Below, piece by piece: positions 45,971 through 53,870 of a stretch of DNA of 64,000 bases. A program made the translations under genes and the position numbers. The stretch's first letter is position 1. Every line of letters starts with the position of its first letter. Under the pieces are notes generated by a model that saw only the letters and a list, made by a program, of their open reading frames with translations, did no database searches and was not told the origin of the DNA. Source of the DNA: an uncultured Gemmatimonadota bacterium (lineage in GTDB: Bacteria > Gemmatimonadota > Gemmatimonadetes > Gemmatimonadales > Gemmatimonadaceae); assembly GCA_902826615.1 (NCBI GenBank), contig CADEFN010000005.1, positions 124,001 through 188,000 of the forward strand. The letters run 5' to 3'.

Positions 45971-46509
45971 TTCATCCCTGGCGCGACCTTCCCCCTGGCC
46001 CGCACCCGCCCGACGAAGTCACCGCGGTCATCGAAATCCCGCGCGGCAGCCGCAACAAGTACGAACTCGACAAGGAATCCGGCCTCTTTGCGCTGGATCG
46101 CGTTCTGTATTCGGCCGTTCACTACCCCGGTGACTACGGCTTCATCCCGCGTACGTTGCACGAGGATGGCGATCCGCTGGATATCATCGTCCGCATCGAC
46201 GAAGCCACGTTCACGGGCTGTCAGATCCGTGCGCGCCCCATCGGTGTGCTCAAGATGCTCGACCGTGGCGAACCCGACGACAAGGTGCTGGCGGTCCCGT
46301 CAGCGGACCCGCTCCACGAGGAGTTCTTCGACATCGCGGATCTCCCGCAGCACTACCTCAACGAAGTCGAGCACTTCTTCCAGATCTACAAGGATCTGGA
46401 AGGCAAGCGCATGCAGATTCTGGGCTGGGAAAAGAGCGACGTGGCGATGCAGGTGATCATGGAGTCGATCGATCGATACGCCGCAGAGTACCTGCGGGTG
46501 GGGCCGTGA
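45967..46509 (+). CDS. ppa: Inorganic pyrophosphatase
   Basis: A family I soluble pyrophosphatase of 180 residues. Signature residues: VIEIPRGSRNKYELDKESG, YPGDYGFIPRT, EDGDPLDIIV (metal-binding acidic cluster), and KVLAVPSADP. It hydrolyses PPi released by biosynthesis. Third gene of an overlapping operon with two small membrane proteins, an unusual pairing. The convergent MOSC gene ends 17 bp later. Confidence 0.96.
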   Translation: MIHPWRDLPPGPHPPDEVTAVIEIPRGSRNKYELDKESGLFALDRVLYSAVHYPGDYGFIPRTLHEDGDPLDIIVRIDEATFTGCQIRARPIGVLKMLDRGEPDDKVLAVPSADPLHEEFFDIADLPQHYLNEVEHFFQIYKDLEGKRMQILGWEKSDVAMQVIMESIDRYAAEYLRVGP

Positions 46510-46526
46510 CACTCGATCGCGCGGGG

Positions 46527-47165
46527 TCAGTCGAGTAGCGCTACCTCGTCTCCCTCGCGAATGGTCGCGGCCACTTCGACCTCGGTGTTGAGGCAAAAGG
46601 TGCCGTCGAAGCGCTGACCGATGTCGCGGAGCACCCCGCGGTCCTGTGCCAGGGTCACCGGGTCCCACGTCGTCATCGGGCAGCGCCCACGCAGGTCCAC
46701 GGCGTGGATGATGGCACTACCCACGCGCAGCCGGCGACCCTCCCACAACCGTTCGGCCAGCCCTTCGACCCCGCCGATCACCAGGTTGGGACGCAGGCGT
46801 CGCGGGTCATGCCCGAAGGCCTTCAACGCGCCGTCGCTGGTGATGAGGAGCGGCAGAATATCGAATCGTTCCGGCCCGTCGTACTGCATCAGCTCGGCGT
46901 CGGGCACCGATGCCTCGCGCAGGCGCTGACGGACGACGGGATCATCCCACGGCAGGCCATCGACGAGGACATCACCGCGGTCACTAGTGGTGGCGTGCAT
47001 CCCGAGCATGCGTCCGTGACGTCGTGCGTTCACGGAGCGGCCGCGGGAGTCCACGGCGATGATGTTGCGATCGCCGACAATGCCTCCAGCGGCCAGATCT
47101 GCGACAGCAATACGCTCCCCCGCCATCGACTTCACGGGGAACCTCCAGATCTGGTCGAGCCACAT
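46527..47165 (-). CDS. MOSC-domain protein
   Basis: A 212-residue protein with a MOSC N-terminal beta-barrel start (LDQIWRFPVKSMAGERIAVADL) and a C-terminal MOSC core (RPNLVIGGVEGLAERLW, HAVDLRGRCPMTTWDP carrying the conserved Cys). MOSC proteins act in molybdenum-cofactor-dependent N-hydroxylate reduction or sulfur transfer. The ATG at 47165 has GGAGG five bases upstream and was chosen over the GTG two codons earlier. Downstream of the aquaporin gene in the same direction. Confidence 0.88.
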   Translation of the reverse strand: MWLDQIWRFPVKSMAGERIAVADLAAGGIVGDRNIIAVDSRGRSVNARRHGRMLGMHATTSDRGDVLVDGLPWDDPVVRQRLREASVPDAELMQYDGPERFDILPLLITSDGALKAFGHDPRRLRPNLVIGGVEGLAERLWEGRRLRVGSAIIHAVDLRGRCPMTTWDPVTLAQDRGVLRDIGQRFDGTFCLNTEVEVAATIREGDEVALLD

Positions 47166-47255
47166 ACCCACCTCCCCTCATCCATGATGATGCCAGTGCG
47201 CACCAATCACTGGTGGGAGTGGATTAGTTCCCACTGCCCACGGGGAGGGGCCCGC

Positions 47256-47927
47256 TCAGCTCTGTTCCTTGAGCCCGAAGTCCCAGATCAAAGCCCCCGC
47301 CACGGCCCCGACCACCGGCCCGATCCAGTAGACCGCGTGTGCCTCCCAGATGCCGGAGACAAGCGCCGGGCCTAACGAGCGCGCCGGATTGAAGGACGCG
47401 CCGGTCAGGGGCCCGATGGCGATGATGAGCGCCCCGACCACAAACCCGATGATGATGCCGGCCGGGGCAGGCCTCGCGTCGGTGGCCCCCACGCCGAGAC
47501 AGGTGATCGCGAGGAGAGCCGTGGTGACCGCCTCCAGCACAACGGCATGCATGAAGGTGACGTCGGAAGCGAGGATCGTCCCACCAATCCGTGTGTCACG
47601 GAGCAGGTCCGGCGGAAAGGTCTTGCTCAGCAACCAGGCCCCGACAATACCCCCGAAGATCTGAGCCACAATCTTGAGCGCACCGTCAACCAGCGGTGTT
47701 CGCCTAGTGAGCATCCAGGCGATCGAGATGGCGGGGTTGAAGTGGCCTGACACCTTTGAAAGCCCGCCGACAAGTGCGGCGATGGTGAACGCGTAGGTGA
47801 TTGCGTTGGCGGCGAGTCCGGCCTGGCTACCCGTGCGCGCGTTCATCATGATGGCGCCACTGCCGACAAAGACAATGGTAAAGACGCCGAGGAATTCGGC
47901 GATCAGGGGGCGAATGGTGCGATGCAT
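47256..47927 (-). CDS. Aquaporin/MIP-family channel
   Basis: A 223-residue membrane channel with six TM helices and two half-helices. First NPA motif GHFNPAIS, second GASFNPARSLGPAL with the selectivity-filter Arg. The narrow-type second loop (NPARSLGPA) is more like water channels than glycerol facilitators. The start ATG at 47927 gives MHRTIRPLIAEFLGVF. It follows the ketosynthase operon by 84 bp and may be a separate unit. Confidence 0.93.
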   Translation of the reverse strand: MHRTIRPLIAEFLGVFTIVFVGSGAIMMNARTGSQAGLAANAITYAFTIAALVGGLSKVSGHFNPAISIAWMLTRRTPLVDGALKIVAQIFGGIVGAWLLSKTFPPDLLRDTRIGGTILASDVTFMHAVVLEAVTTALLAITCLGVGATDARPAPAGIIIGFVVGALIIAIGPLTGASFNPARSLGPALVSGIWEAHAVYWIGPVVGAVAGALIWDFGLKEQS

Positions 47928-48011
47928 TGGGGGGGCGTGGGAGTTTTCGCGCCCGAAGCTATCGGTCAGCGGCGGGCTGGGGAAGCACGCCCGGGTGATG
48001 CCAGGACGATC

Positions 48012-49250
48012 CTACGCGCGACGCATGACCACCGCGGCGTTGATCCCGCCGAAACCGAACGAGTTGGAGATCAGGTGCTCCACCCGCTGCTGGCGCCCGG
48101 TCCCTGGGATGTAGTCGAGGTCACACGCCGGGTCGGCCGTTTGGAGATTGACGGTTGGCGGGAGCCACTCCCGGCTCAGGGCGAGGGCGCAAATGGCGAG
48201 TTCGATGGCTCCCGAGGCGCCTAACGCGTGGCCGTAGTATCCCTTGGTGCCCGACACCGGAATTTTCGTGGCACGTTCCCCGAGCACCTGCTTGATGGCA
48301 ATGGTCTCGGTAGGGTCGTTGAGTGGCGTCGACGAGCCATGCGCATTCACGTACTCGAGCTCACCGGCGGCCAGATGCGCGTCGTCGAGGGCGAGCTGCA
48401 TGGCGCGGGCGGCCTGACGGCCGTCGGGGCGCGGCGCGGTCATGTGATGTGCATCGTTGGTCATGCCGAAGCCAAGGATCTCGGCATACACGCGCGCGCC
48501 ACGGGCAATGGCGCGCTCACGCTCCTCGAGAATGAGCACCGCCGCGCCCTCGCCCATCACAAAGCCATCACGATCCTTGTCGAACGGGCGCGAGGCGCGA
48601 GCGGGATCGTCGTTCCGGGTCGACATGGCCCGGATCAAGGCAAAGGAGCCAAAGCAGAGCGGCGCCAGTGGCGCTTCGGCCCCCCCACACACCATCACGT
48701 CGGCGTATCCGTCGCGCACCTGGCGGAATCCCTCGCCAATGGCAATGGTGCCCGAGGCGCAACTCATCGCGTTGGTGGAATTGGGCCCGTGTGCGCCGAG
48801 TTCAATGGCAATGTTGCAGCTGGCTGCGCCGCCAAACACCGCGAGCGCGAGGGTGGCATCCACGGCCCGCAACCCTTCCTGCAGGAACACCCCCAGCTGT
48901 TCCTCGGCGTACCCGATGCCGCCTAACGCGGTGCCCATCATGGTGCCGACCCGGTCACGGTCTTCCCCCGCCAGGTCGAGCCGCGCGTCTTCCAGCGCCA
49001 TGCGAGAGGCAACCACGGAGAACTGGCCGAAGCGATCGAGTCGCTTGGCGCGTTTGGCTTCCAGAAAGTCGGTGGAGCGGTAGGCGTTGACCTCCGCGGC
49101 GTTGTGCGACCGGAAGATTGACGGATCGAACCGCGTGACCGGCCCCACCGCACTCCGTTCGGCACGCAGCCCGTCCCAGAGCCCGTCCACTGTCAGCCCG
49201 ATCGGGGTGAGCGCCCCGATGCCGGTAACTACTACCCGTCGTTTGTTCAT
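48012..49250 (-). CDS. Beta-ketoacyl-ACP synthase II-like ketosynthase
   Basis: A 412-residue FabF/KAS II-type condensing enzyme with a complete Cys-His-His triad: Cys164 (MSCASGT), His304 (NAHGSSTPLND) and His341 (YYGHALGASG). The ATG at 49250 follows GGAGGA. It could be the housekeeping FabF, but it is the last gene of an overlapping operon with a cyclase-like protein, methyltransferase, flavin reductase, flavoprotein and DUF92 rather than with acpP/fabD/fabG. A dedicated biosynthetic role is therefore plausible. No ACP or chain-length factor is adjacent. Confidence 0.93.
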   Translation of the reverse strand: MNKRRVVVTGIGALTPIGLTVDGLWDGLRAERSAVGPVTRFDPSIFRSHNAAEVNAYRSTDFLEAKRAKRLDRFGQFSVVASRMALEDARLDLAGEDRDRVGTMMGTALGGIGYAEEQLGVFLQEGLRAVDATLALAVFGGAASCNIAIELGAHGPNSTNAMSCASGTIAIGEGFRQVRDGYADVMVCGGAEAPLAPLCFGSFALIRAMSTRNDDPARASRPFDKDRDGFVMGEGAAVLILEERERAIARGARVYAEILGFGMTNDAHHMTAPRPDGRQAARAMQLALDDAHLAAGELEYVNAHGSSTPLNDPTETIAIKQVLGERATKIPVSGTKGYYGHALGASGAIELAICALALSREWLPPTVNLQTADPACDLDYIPGTGRQQRVEHLISNSFGFGGINAAVVMRRA

Positions 49251-49774
49251 CCATTCCTCCGCGCGGCGGTTCGTTCGGCAGCGGCGCCGAGGCCGGCGAG
49301 GGTGCGGCTCGCGATCCCGTGAATGAACACCGGTCCGATCACCTGCCGGGCGGCAAACCCGCCGATCAGCGGCCACCGCGGACCATCCCAGTAGTGCAGC
49401 AAGCGGACGAAGGTTCCGCCATCCCGTGGATGGAATCCCCACTCCACGTCCATGCGGGTGGTTACCCCGGCGATGTGCCGAAAACGAACCGCGGGGCGTT
49501 CATGATCCACAGACATTTCGGAAAGCCACCAGGTGGGCCAATTGAGCGGGCCAAAGGGGCGGTTGGCGCTCATTTCCACCACACCACCGCCGTCGCGGGT
49601 GTGTTCACGCATGCGCACGAAGCGATAGTGCCCCAACCAGGTGGGCCACTGCTCAACGTCGCGCGCGATGTCGAACATCGTGCGCACGTCGGCGCGCACC
49701 CAGCGCTCGTCGACCGTCTCCATCCGGCGTCCTGCGGGCATTGGGCCTAACGCGTACGGATCTCGCACTACCAC
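49247..49774 (-). CDS. SRPBCC/polyketide-cyclase-like protein
   Basis: A 175-residue START-like protein: VDERWVRADVRTMFDIARDVEQWPTWLGHYRFVRM is the typical N-terminal segment and the C-terminal long helix is present. It would bind a hydrophobic or aromatic ligand; some relatives cyclise polyketides. The GTG at 49774 has GGAG five bases upstream, and an in-frame CGTTAGG codon context lies between it and the first ATG, supporting this start. Overlaps the ketosynthase by ATGA. Confidence 0.78.
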   Translation of the reverse strand: MVVRDPYALGPMPAGRRMETVDERWVRADVRTMFDIARDVEQWPTWLGHYRFVRMREHTRDGGGVVEMSANRPFGPLNWPTWWLSEMSVDHERPAVRFRHIAGVTTRMDVEWGFHPRDGGTFVRLLHYWDGPRWPLIGGFAARQVIGPVFIHGIASRTLAGLGAAAERTAARRNG

Positions 49775-49810
49775 TCCACGACAGAACGTGAACGGGCACC
49801 TGATTCGAAG

Positions 49811-50560
49811 CTACACACTCGGTGCGGTCTCGTGCAGGGCGAGACATCGCGGGCGCCAGGACGCCAGGAGCCGAAAAGCCCAGTGACGCGCTACAGACAC
49901 CTCGGCGCCAGTGACGCCGTGAATGAGGCTCTCGAGGTCACCGGGCGTGAACCCGCGGAGGATGGACAACATGCCGTCGTGGCGGCTGATGGGGTGGAAA
50001 GCGAGCGCAAACGAAGCGCTCCAGAGCCCGGCGACGGCGAGCCATGACCGGCGCAAATCGTGAATCACCACACGATGCCGAGCCACGCGGTCGAGTTCGC
50101 GGATGACAGCTGGAAGTTCGTCCGTATCGAAATGATGCAGCAGGAGCGAGCAGGTCACCACATCGACCGACTTGCTGCGCAGGGGAAGGGCGAGGACCGA
50201 GCCGCAGATGCCAAAGCCACCGGGGCCGGCGGCGCCTGCGAGCTGCGCGTTGATGTCGAGCGCTACCGTGAGAATGGGACGTGGGAGTTCGTCAGCAATC
50301 CGTCGCACGAGGGTAAGCGTCGCCCCTGCGCCCGCCCCGACGTCGAGGACAATGGGTGGTGAGCCCGGGGCCTCGGCCAGGGCATCGCGCACCCCGGTCT
50401 CGAGCGTTCGAAGGCCGCCTAACCATTGATTCGACAACTCGATGTCGCGGTGGGAGCGGCGGCGCAGCGACCAGTCGAGTGAGGGATCGTCGAGTATCTC
50501 CGCTCCGCGCCGGCGTGCGGGAGTGACAAGCCGGTCGAGCCTATGGCTCCAATCGGCCAT
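49811..50560 (-). CDS. SAM-dependent methyltransferase
   Basis: A 249-residue class I methyltransferase: motif I VLDVGAGAGATL, then VALDINAQLA, and VVTCSLLLHHFDTDELPAVIRELDRVAR (motif IV/post-motif region). The C-terminus has a hydrophobic helix of the sort found in small-molecule methyltransferases acting on lipids or polyketides. The ATG at 50560 is preceded by GGGAG and overlaps the flavin reductase gene by 20 bp. Confidence 0.85.
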   Translation of the reverse strand: MADWSHRLDRLVTPARRRGAEILDDPSLDWSLRRRSHRDIELSNQWLGGLRTLETGVRDALAEAPGSPPIVLDVGAGAGATLTLVRRIADELPRPILTVALDINAQLAGAAGPGGFGICGSVLALPLRSKSVDVVTCSLLLHHFDTDELPAVIRELDRVARHRVVIHDLRRSWLAVAGLWSASFALAFHPISRHDGMLSILRGFTPGDLESLIHGVTGAEVSVARHWAFRLLASWRPRCLALHETAPSV

Positions 50561-51044
50561 AACTCCCGCGATGATAAAGCAACGGCTGGGTCTCGTCGCC
50601 GAGGGAGCCACCGGTCACTTCGCCGATGAGAATGTGATGATCGCCCGCGACGTGGAGGGCCACACGTCGGCACTCGACCACCGCGTGGGCCCCTTCGATG
50701 AGTGGGGCACCGCCTGCACCATGGCGTGTGGCGACCCCTTCGAAGCGGAGTTCCATCGCCGTGTCGGAAAAACGACGAGAGAGTTCTTCCTGCGACTGGG
50801 CCAGGATGCTGACGGCAAAGTGGGAGGTCTGCGCGAGCAGTGCACTCATGGTGGCCGCAGCGTCGATACAGACCAGCACCATCGGCGGCTCCATGGACAA
50901 GGAGGCGAAGGCGCTCACGGTCATGCCGTGCGGGCGTCCCTCCCCATCGCGGGTGCTGACGATGGTGACGCCGCTGGGGAAGCGCGACATGAGTGCGCGA
51001 AAATCTGCTGCCGCGATGTGCGGTTCCGCGGGGGATTGTGTCAT
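50541..51044 (-). CDS. Flavin reductase (HpaC/FMN-binding split barrel)
   Basis: A 167-residue flavin-reductase-like protein: MSRFPSGVTIVSTRDGEGRPHGMTVSAFASLSMEPPMVLVCI, FAVSILAQSQEELSRRF and CRRVALHVAGDHHILIGEV are typical. It supplies reduced flavin to a partner monooxygenase. Overlaps the flavoprotein gene upstream by ATGA. Confidence 0.9.
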   Translation of the reverse strand: MTQSPAEPHIAAADFRALMSRFPSGVTIVSTRDGEGRPHGMTVSAFASLSMEPPMVLVCIDAAATMSALLAQTSHFAVSILAQSQEELSRRFSDTAMELRFEGVATRHGAGGAPLIEGAHAVVECRRVALHVAGDHHILIGEVTGGSLGDETQPLLYHRGSYGRLEP

Positions 51045-52339
51045 GGCGAAGTTGAAACGAACGCTGGCGCCACCGGACGTGGCGCCAGGAGTCTCCAGAG
51101 GAGGCGCATGAAGAAACGGGGCCGAAGCACTTGTGCCGGCGGCACAAAATCTCCGGCCACTCCCACCAGCAGGTCAGCCATGTCTCGCTCGGCAGCCAGT
51201 GCGGCCGCCACCCGGTTGAACAACGCGGGAAAGGCCACCGCAGTGCCCACGAGTCGCTCGACCCGCCATTTGCCGGCAAAGGTGTCGCGTCGGGCGCGCT
51301 CCCAGGCCTGCAGGGCGACCGTGGCACGAGCGGTCCCGGGATGCCGAGCTGCTTCCCATGCGTAGGGAATCAGCAATTCCGCGCCGCGCAGTGCCGCATA
51401 GATCCCTTCGCCGGTGAAGGGATCGAAGAAATCGGCGGCATCACCGACGAGGGCGGCACCGGGGGCCCACGCGCGACGGGTGGAGACGTTGAATGGCCCC
51501 GTGGTCATGACGGACCCCAACCGCACGGCGTGCGCAAATCGGGCGGCCATGCCGGGATGCGCATCGAGCCACTCCGTCATGAAGCGCTCCGGATCACCCT
51601 GCATGGTCGTGCCGGCCTGCGCGGGAACGACAATCGCCACGTTGGTGATGCCGCCGCCGACGTCGGCAAGCCCCAGGTAGCCGCCATGCCCGACATGCAT
51701 TTCGCCATGGGCCCCCACACCTGCTACATCGGTGTAGTGTGCCACGAGGGCAATCCGGCGCGGCCATCGTCCCGCGCGTGTGAGTCCCAGGCGGCGTCCC
51801 ACCACACTGCGCAGACCGTCGGCACCAATGACGAGTCCGGCGTCAATGGAACGGGGGCCTTCCGGCAGGTCCGCCACCACTCCTGACACGCGTCCGTCCT
51901 GCTGCACGAGGTCGCGCACGCGGACACCTTCGAGTACGGTCACACCCGCCTCGCGAGCGCGCGCCAGCAGGAGGGGGTCCAGAATGGTCCGCTGCAGGGC
52001 AATGCCTCCATCGCGGAATCCGCGGAAGCCGTGCGAGGCGACAAACTCTCCGAGGAAGCTGGCGCCGTTCGGCGCGGTAATGCGCATGCCGCGCAGCATC
52101 GCCCCACCGGCACCTTCCACCGCACTCAGGACGCCAAGGTCGTTGAGGAGTCTCGAGGCCTGCGGGCTCAAATATTCGGCGCAGGCCTTGTGGCGCGGAA
52201 AGGTGGCGCGGTCGAGCAGCATGACGTCGAGCCCGGCGCGTGCCAGAAAGGTGGCACTCGCCGCACCAGCTGGTCCCCCGCCCACAATGAGTACCTGGGC
52301 GCTCTTCGCGATTAGTCCGCGTGAGGCGGTACCGGTCAT
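51041..52339 (-). CDS. FAD-dependent oxidoreductase, geranylgeranyl-reductase family
   Basis: A 432-residue flavoprotein. The dinucleotide-binding motif VLIVGGGPAGAASATFLARAG is near residue 16. PRHKACAEYLSPQASRLL matches the geranylgeranyl reductase/halogenase group, and GDAADFFDPFTGEGIYAALR is the second FAD motif. It could saturate an isoprenoid chain or hydroxylate an aromatic. The ATG at 52339 overlaps the DUF92 stop as ATGA. Confidence 0.88.
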   Translation of the reverse strand: MTGTASRGLIAKSAQVLIVGGGPAGAASATFLARAGLDVMLLDRATFPRHKACAEYLSPQASRLLNDLGVLSAVEGAGGAMLRGMRITAPNGASFLGEFVASHGFRGFRDGGIALQRTILDPLLLARAREAGVTVLEGVRVRDLVQQDGRVSGVVADLPEGPRSIDAGLVIGADGLRSVVGRRLGLTRAGRWPRRIALVAHYTDVAGVGAHGEMHVGHGGYLGLADVGGGITNVAIVVPAQAGTTMQGDPERFMTEWLDAHPGMAARFAHAVRLGSVMTTGPFNVSTRRAWAPGAALVGDAADFFDPFTGEGIYAALRGAELLIPYAWEAARHPGTARATVALQAWERARRDTFAGKWRVERLVGTAVAFPALFNRVAAALAAERDMADLLVGVAGDFVPPAQVLRPRFFMRLLWRLLAPRPVAPAFVSTSP

Positions 52340-53160
52340 GAGAACCACCGCCACACAACCACCGCCGCGAGGGCGCCACTGGCGGTGCACGCCAGGTTCA
52401 CGAGGTCGTTGGTCATGCCGGGCCAGCCATCGCGCACGGTGGTCGAAGTGCCGCAGGCATGGGTTGCCTGCTCGGTCAGCAGCTGGCAGGTGGTGCACCA
52501 GCGCCGCTCCTGAATGGTGGCACCGAGGAGCGTGTCCACAAAGGCCCCGCACACTCCACCGATAGCGGCCGCGACCAGTGCCATGCGGTCCAGCCCTGTC
52601 CAGACGCCCGCCAGGGTGGTGACCGCCGCACCGACAAAGAAGCCCGCGGTCCCCATCGTGGTAATGGCGCCAGACGTGCCCGCTACGACCCGTTGCCTCG
52701 TTCGAAGGCTCCACGGGTCGCGGCCGAGCGCCGTGCCGATCTCGGTTGCCCAGGTGTCTGCCGTGGCAGCAGCCATGGCACCAAGGGCGGCGATACCCCA
52801 AGCCGGGCGCGGCCACGCGAGGTTCAGGGCGAGCATGGCGACAAACACGCCGCCGTTGGCTGCCACCTGCCAGGCGTCACGCGCACCCATCTTGGTCACG
52901 ACATTCGCCGTGCGACGTGCCTTGAGCTGCCGGCGCCACCGCGAGAGCGCGGCCGAGGAGCAAAAGAAGGTGAGCAGCACGACGCACCACGCCCAGCCGG
53001 CAACGGCGGTCACAGCGCCCGTGGCCCAGGCGGCAACCGCTCCAGTCATGGAAAGCATCTGGAGGCGCCATGCCACCACGGCCACGATTGCCGCCAGCAC
53101 GATGCCGGCAGCAATCCGGTCCCCGTCCAGCACAAAGCGCGCAGCGTCAGCAGCTATCAC
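52336..53160 (-). CDS. DUF92-family membrane protein
   Basis: A 274-residue integral membrane protein with about six TM helices. Family features: MTGAVAAWATGAVTAVAGWAWCVVLLTFFCSSAALSRW near the N-terminus, ATADTWATEIGTALG and AFVDTLLGATIQERRWC. Plant VTE6, a DUF92 member, is a phytyl-phosphate kinase. A related prenyl-phosphate role would fit the adjacent geranylgeranyl-reductase-like gene (inference). First gene of the six-gene operon. Confidence 0.85.
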   Translation of the reverse strand: MIAADAARFVLDGDRIAAGIVLAAIVAVVAWRLQMLSMTGAVAAWATGAVTAVAGWAWCVVLLTFFCSSAALSRWRRQLKARRTANVVTKMGARDAWQVAANGGVFVAMLALNLAWPRPAWGIAALGAMAAATADTWATEIGTALGRDPWSLRTRQRVVAGTSGAITTMGTAGFFVGAAVTTLAGVWTGLDRMALVAAAIGGVCGAFVDTLLGATIQERRWCTTCQLLTEQATHACGTSTTVRDGWPGMTNDLVNLACTASGALAAVVVWRWFS

Positions 53161-53237
53161 GCAGGGAAGGATGTGTGTGTGATGGGGGCAGAATCAACTT
53201 GAAGCTGGTATGCGGGAGAGTTACCTTCGCATGCTCT

Positions 53238-53846
53238 ATGTCCGCCACGGTCGACGCCCTCCTCCCCCTGTCGTTTCTCGAAGCGGTCCGGAATGTGGAC
53301 ACTCCGGTTGAGGACTTCGAGGCCGAGCTGGTGGGCGAACTGCGCAACAAGCGCCTCGGGCTCAGCGACACGGTCTACATGCAAATCAAGCGCTTCACGG
53401 ATGCCGTGAAGCGTGGCCAGCGCACGTCGTTTGACGAGGCGGTGGGTCTGGCGCGGCTTCTGGGCCGGCGCCCGGACGCCGAAGCAGTGTTTCGAGCCGC
53501 GGGTCGGCATCTGGCCGCCGAAGCGTATCGCACGCTGACAGGGCTCACCCGGCGCCTCATGCTCATCCTCCCCGGCCTGATGGCCCGGCCCATCGCCCTC
53601 CGCCGACTGCGCAAACTGAGTGTCCGGTACCTTGACGGTCGCATTTCCCGTGTAGGTGCCAACGTCTACCTCGAAACACGGCAGTCGGTCACGCTGGAGG
53701 CCGCGTCGCGTTCCGTGGGGTGCACCTATTACGAAGCCGCCTTCAAGGAACTGCTCCGCCTCACCATCAACAGCGGAGCGAGTGTGGAGCACGTCCGATG
53801 TGCCGGTCGTGGCGAAGGCGCGTGTCAGTGGCGCGCCGAGTGGTAA
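53238..53846 (+). CDS. Hypothetical protein with V4R-like C-terminus
   Basis: A 202-residue soluble protein. The N-terminal 110 residues are helical and resemble DUF2378-type sequences. The C-terminal part (YYEAAFKELLRLTINSGASVEHVRCAGRGEGACQWRAEW) has the pattern of V4R/heme-NO-like small-molecule domains that end in a Cys-containing strand. Function unknown. Divergent from the DUF92 operon; the M24 peptidase gene follows 24 bp later. Confidence 0.62.
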   Translation: MSATVDALLPLSFLEAVRNVDTPVEDFEAELVGELRNKRLGLSDTVYMQIKRFTDAVKRGQRTSFDEAVGLARLLGRRPDAEAVFRAAGRHLAAEAYRTLTGLTRRLMLILPGLMARPIALRRLRKLSVRYLDGRISRVGANVYLETRQSVTLEAASRSVGCTYYEAAFKELLRLTINSGASVEHVRCAGRGEGACQWRAEW

Positions 53847-53870
53847 CCCGAATCCCGAGGACGTAACGCA

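Noticed and set aside
47185-47250. Hairpin-like pairing (GTGGG-AGTGG with CCACT-G-CCCAC) between the aquaporin and MOSC genes
   Set aside because: Bulged stem with no T tract on either strand. Not strong enough to call a terminator.
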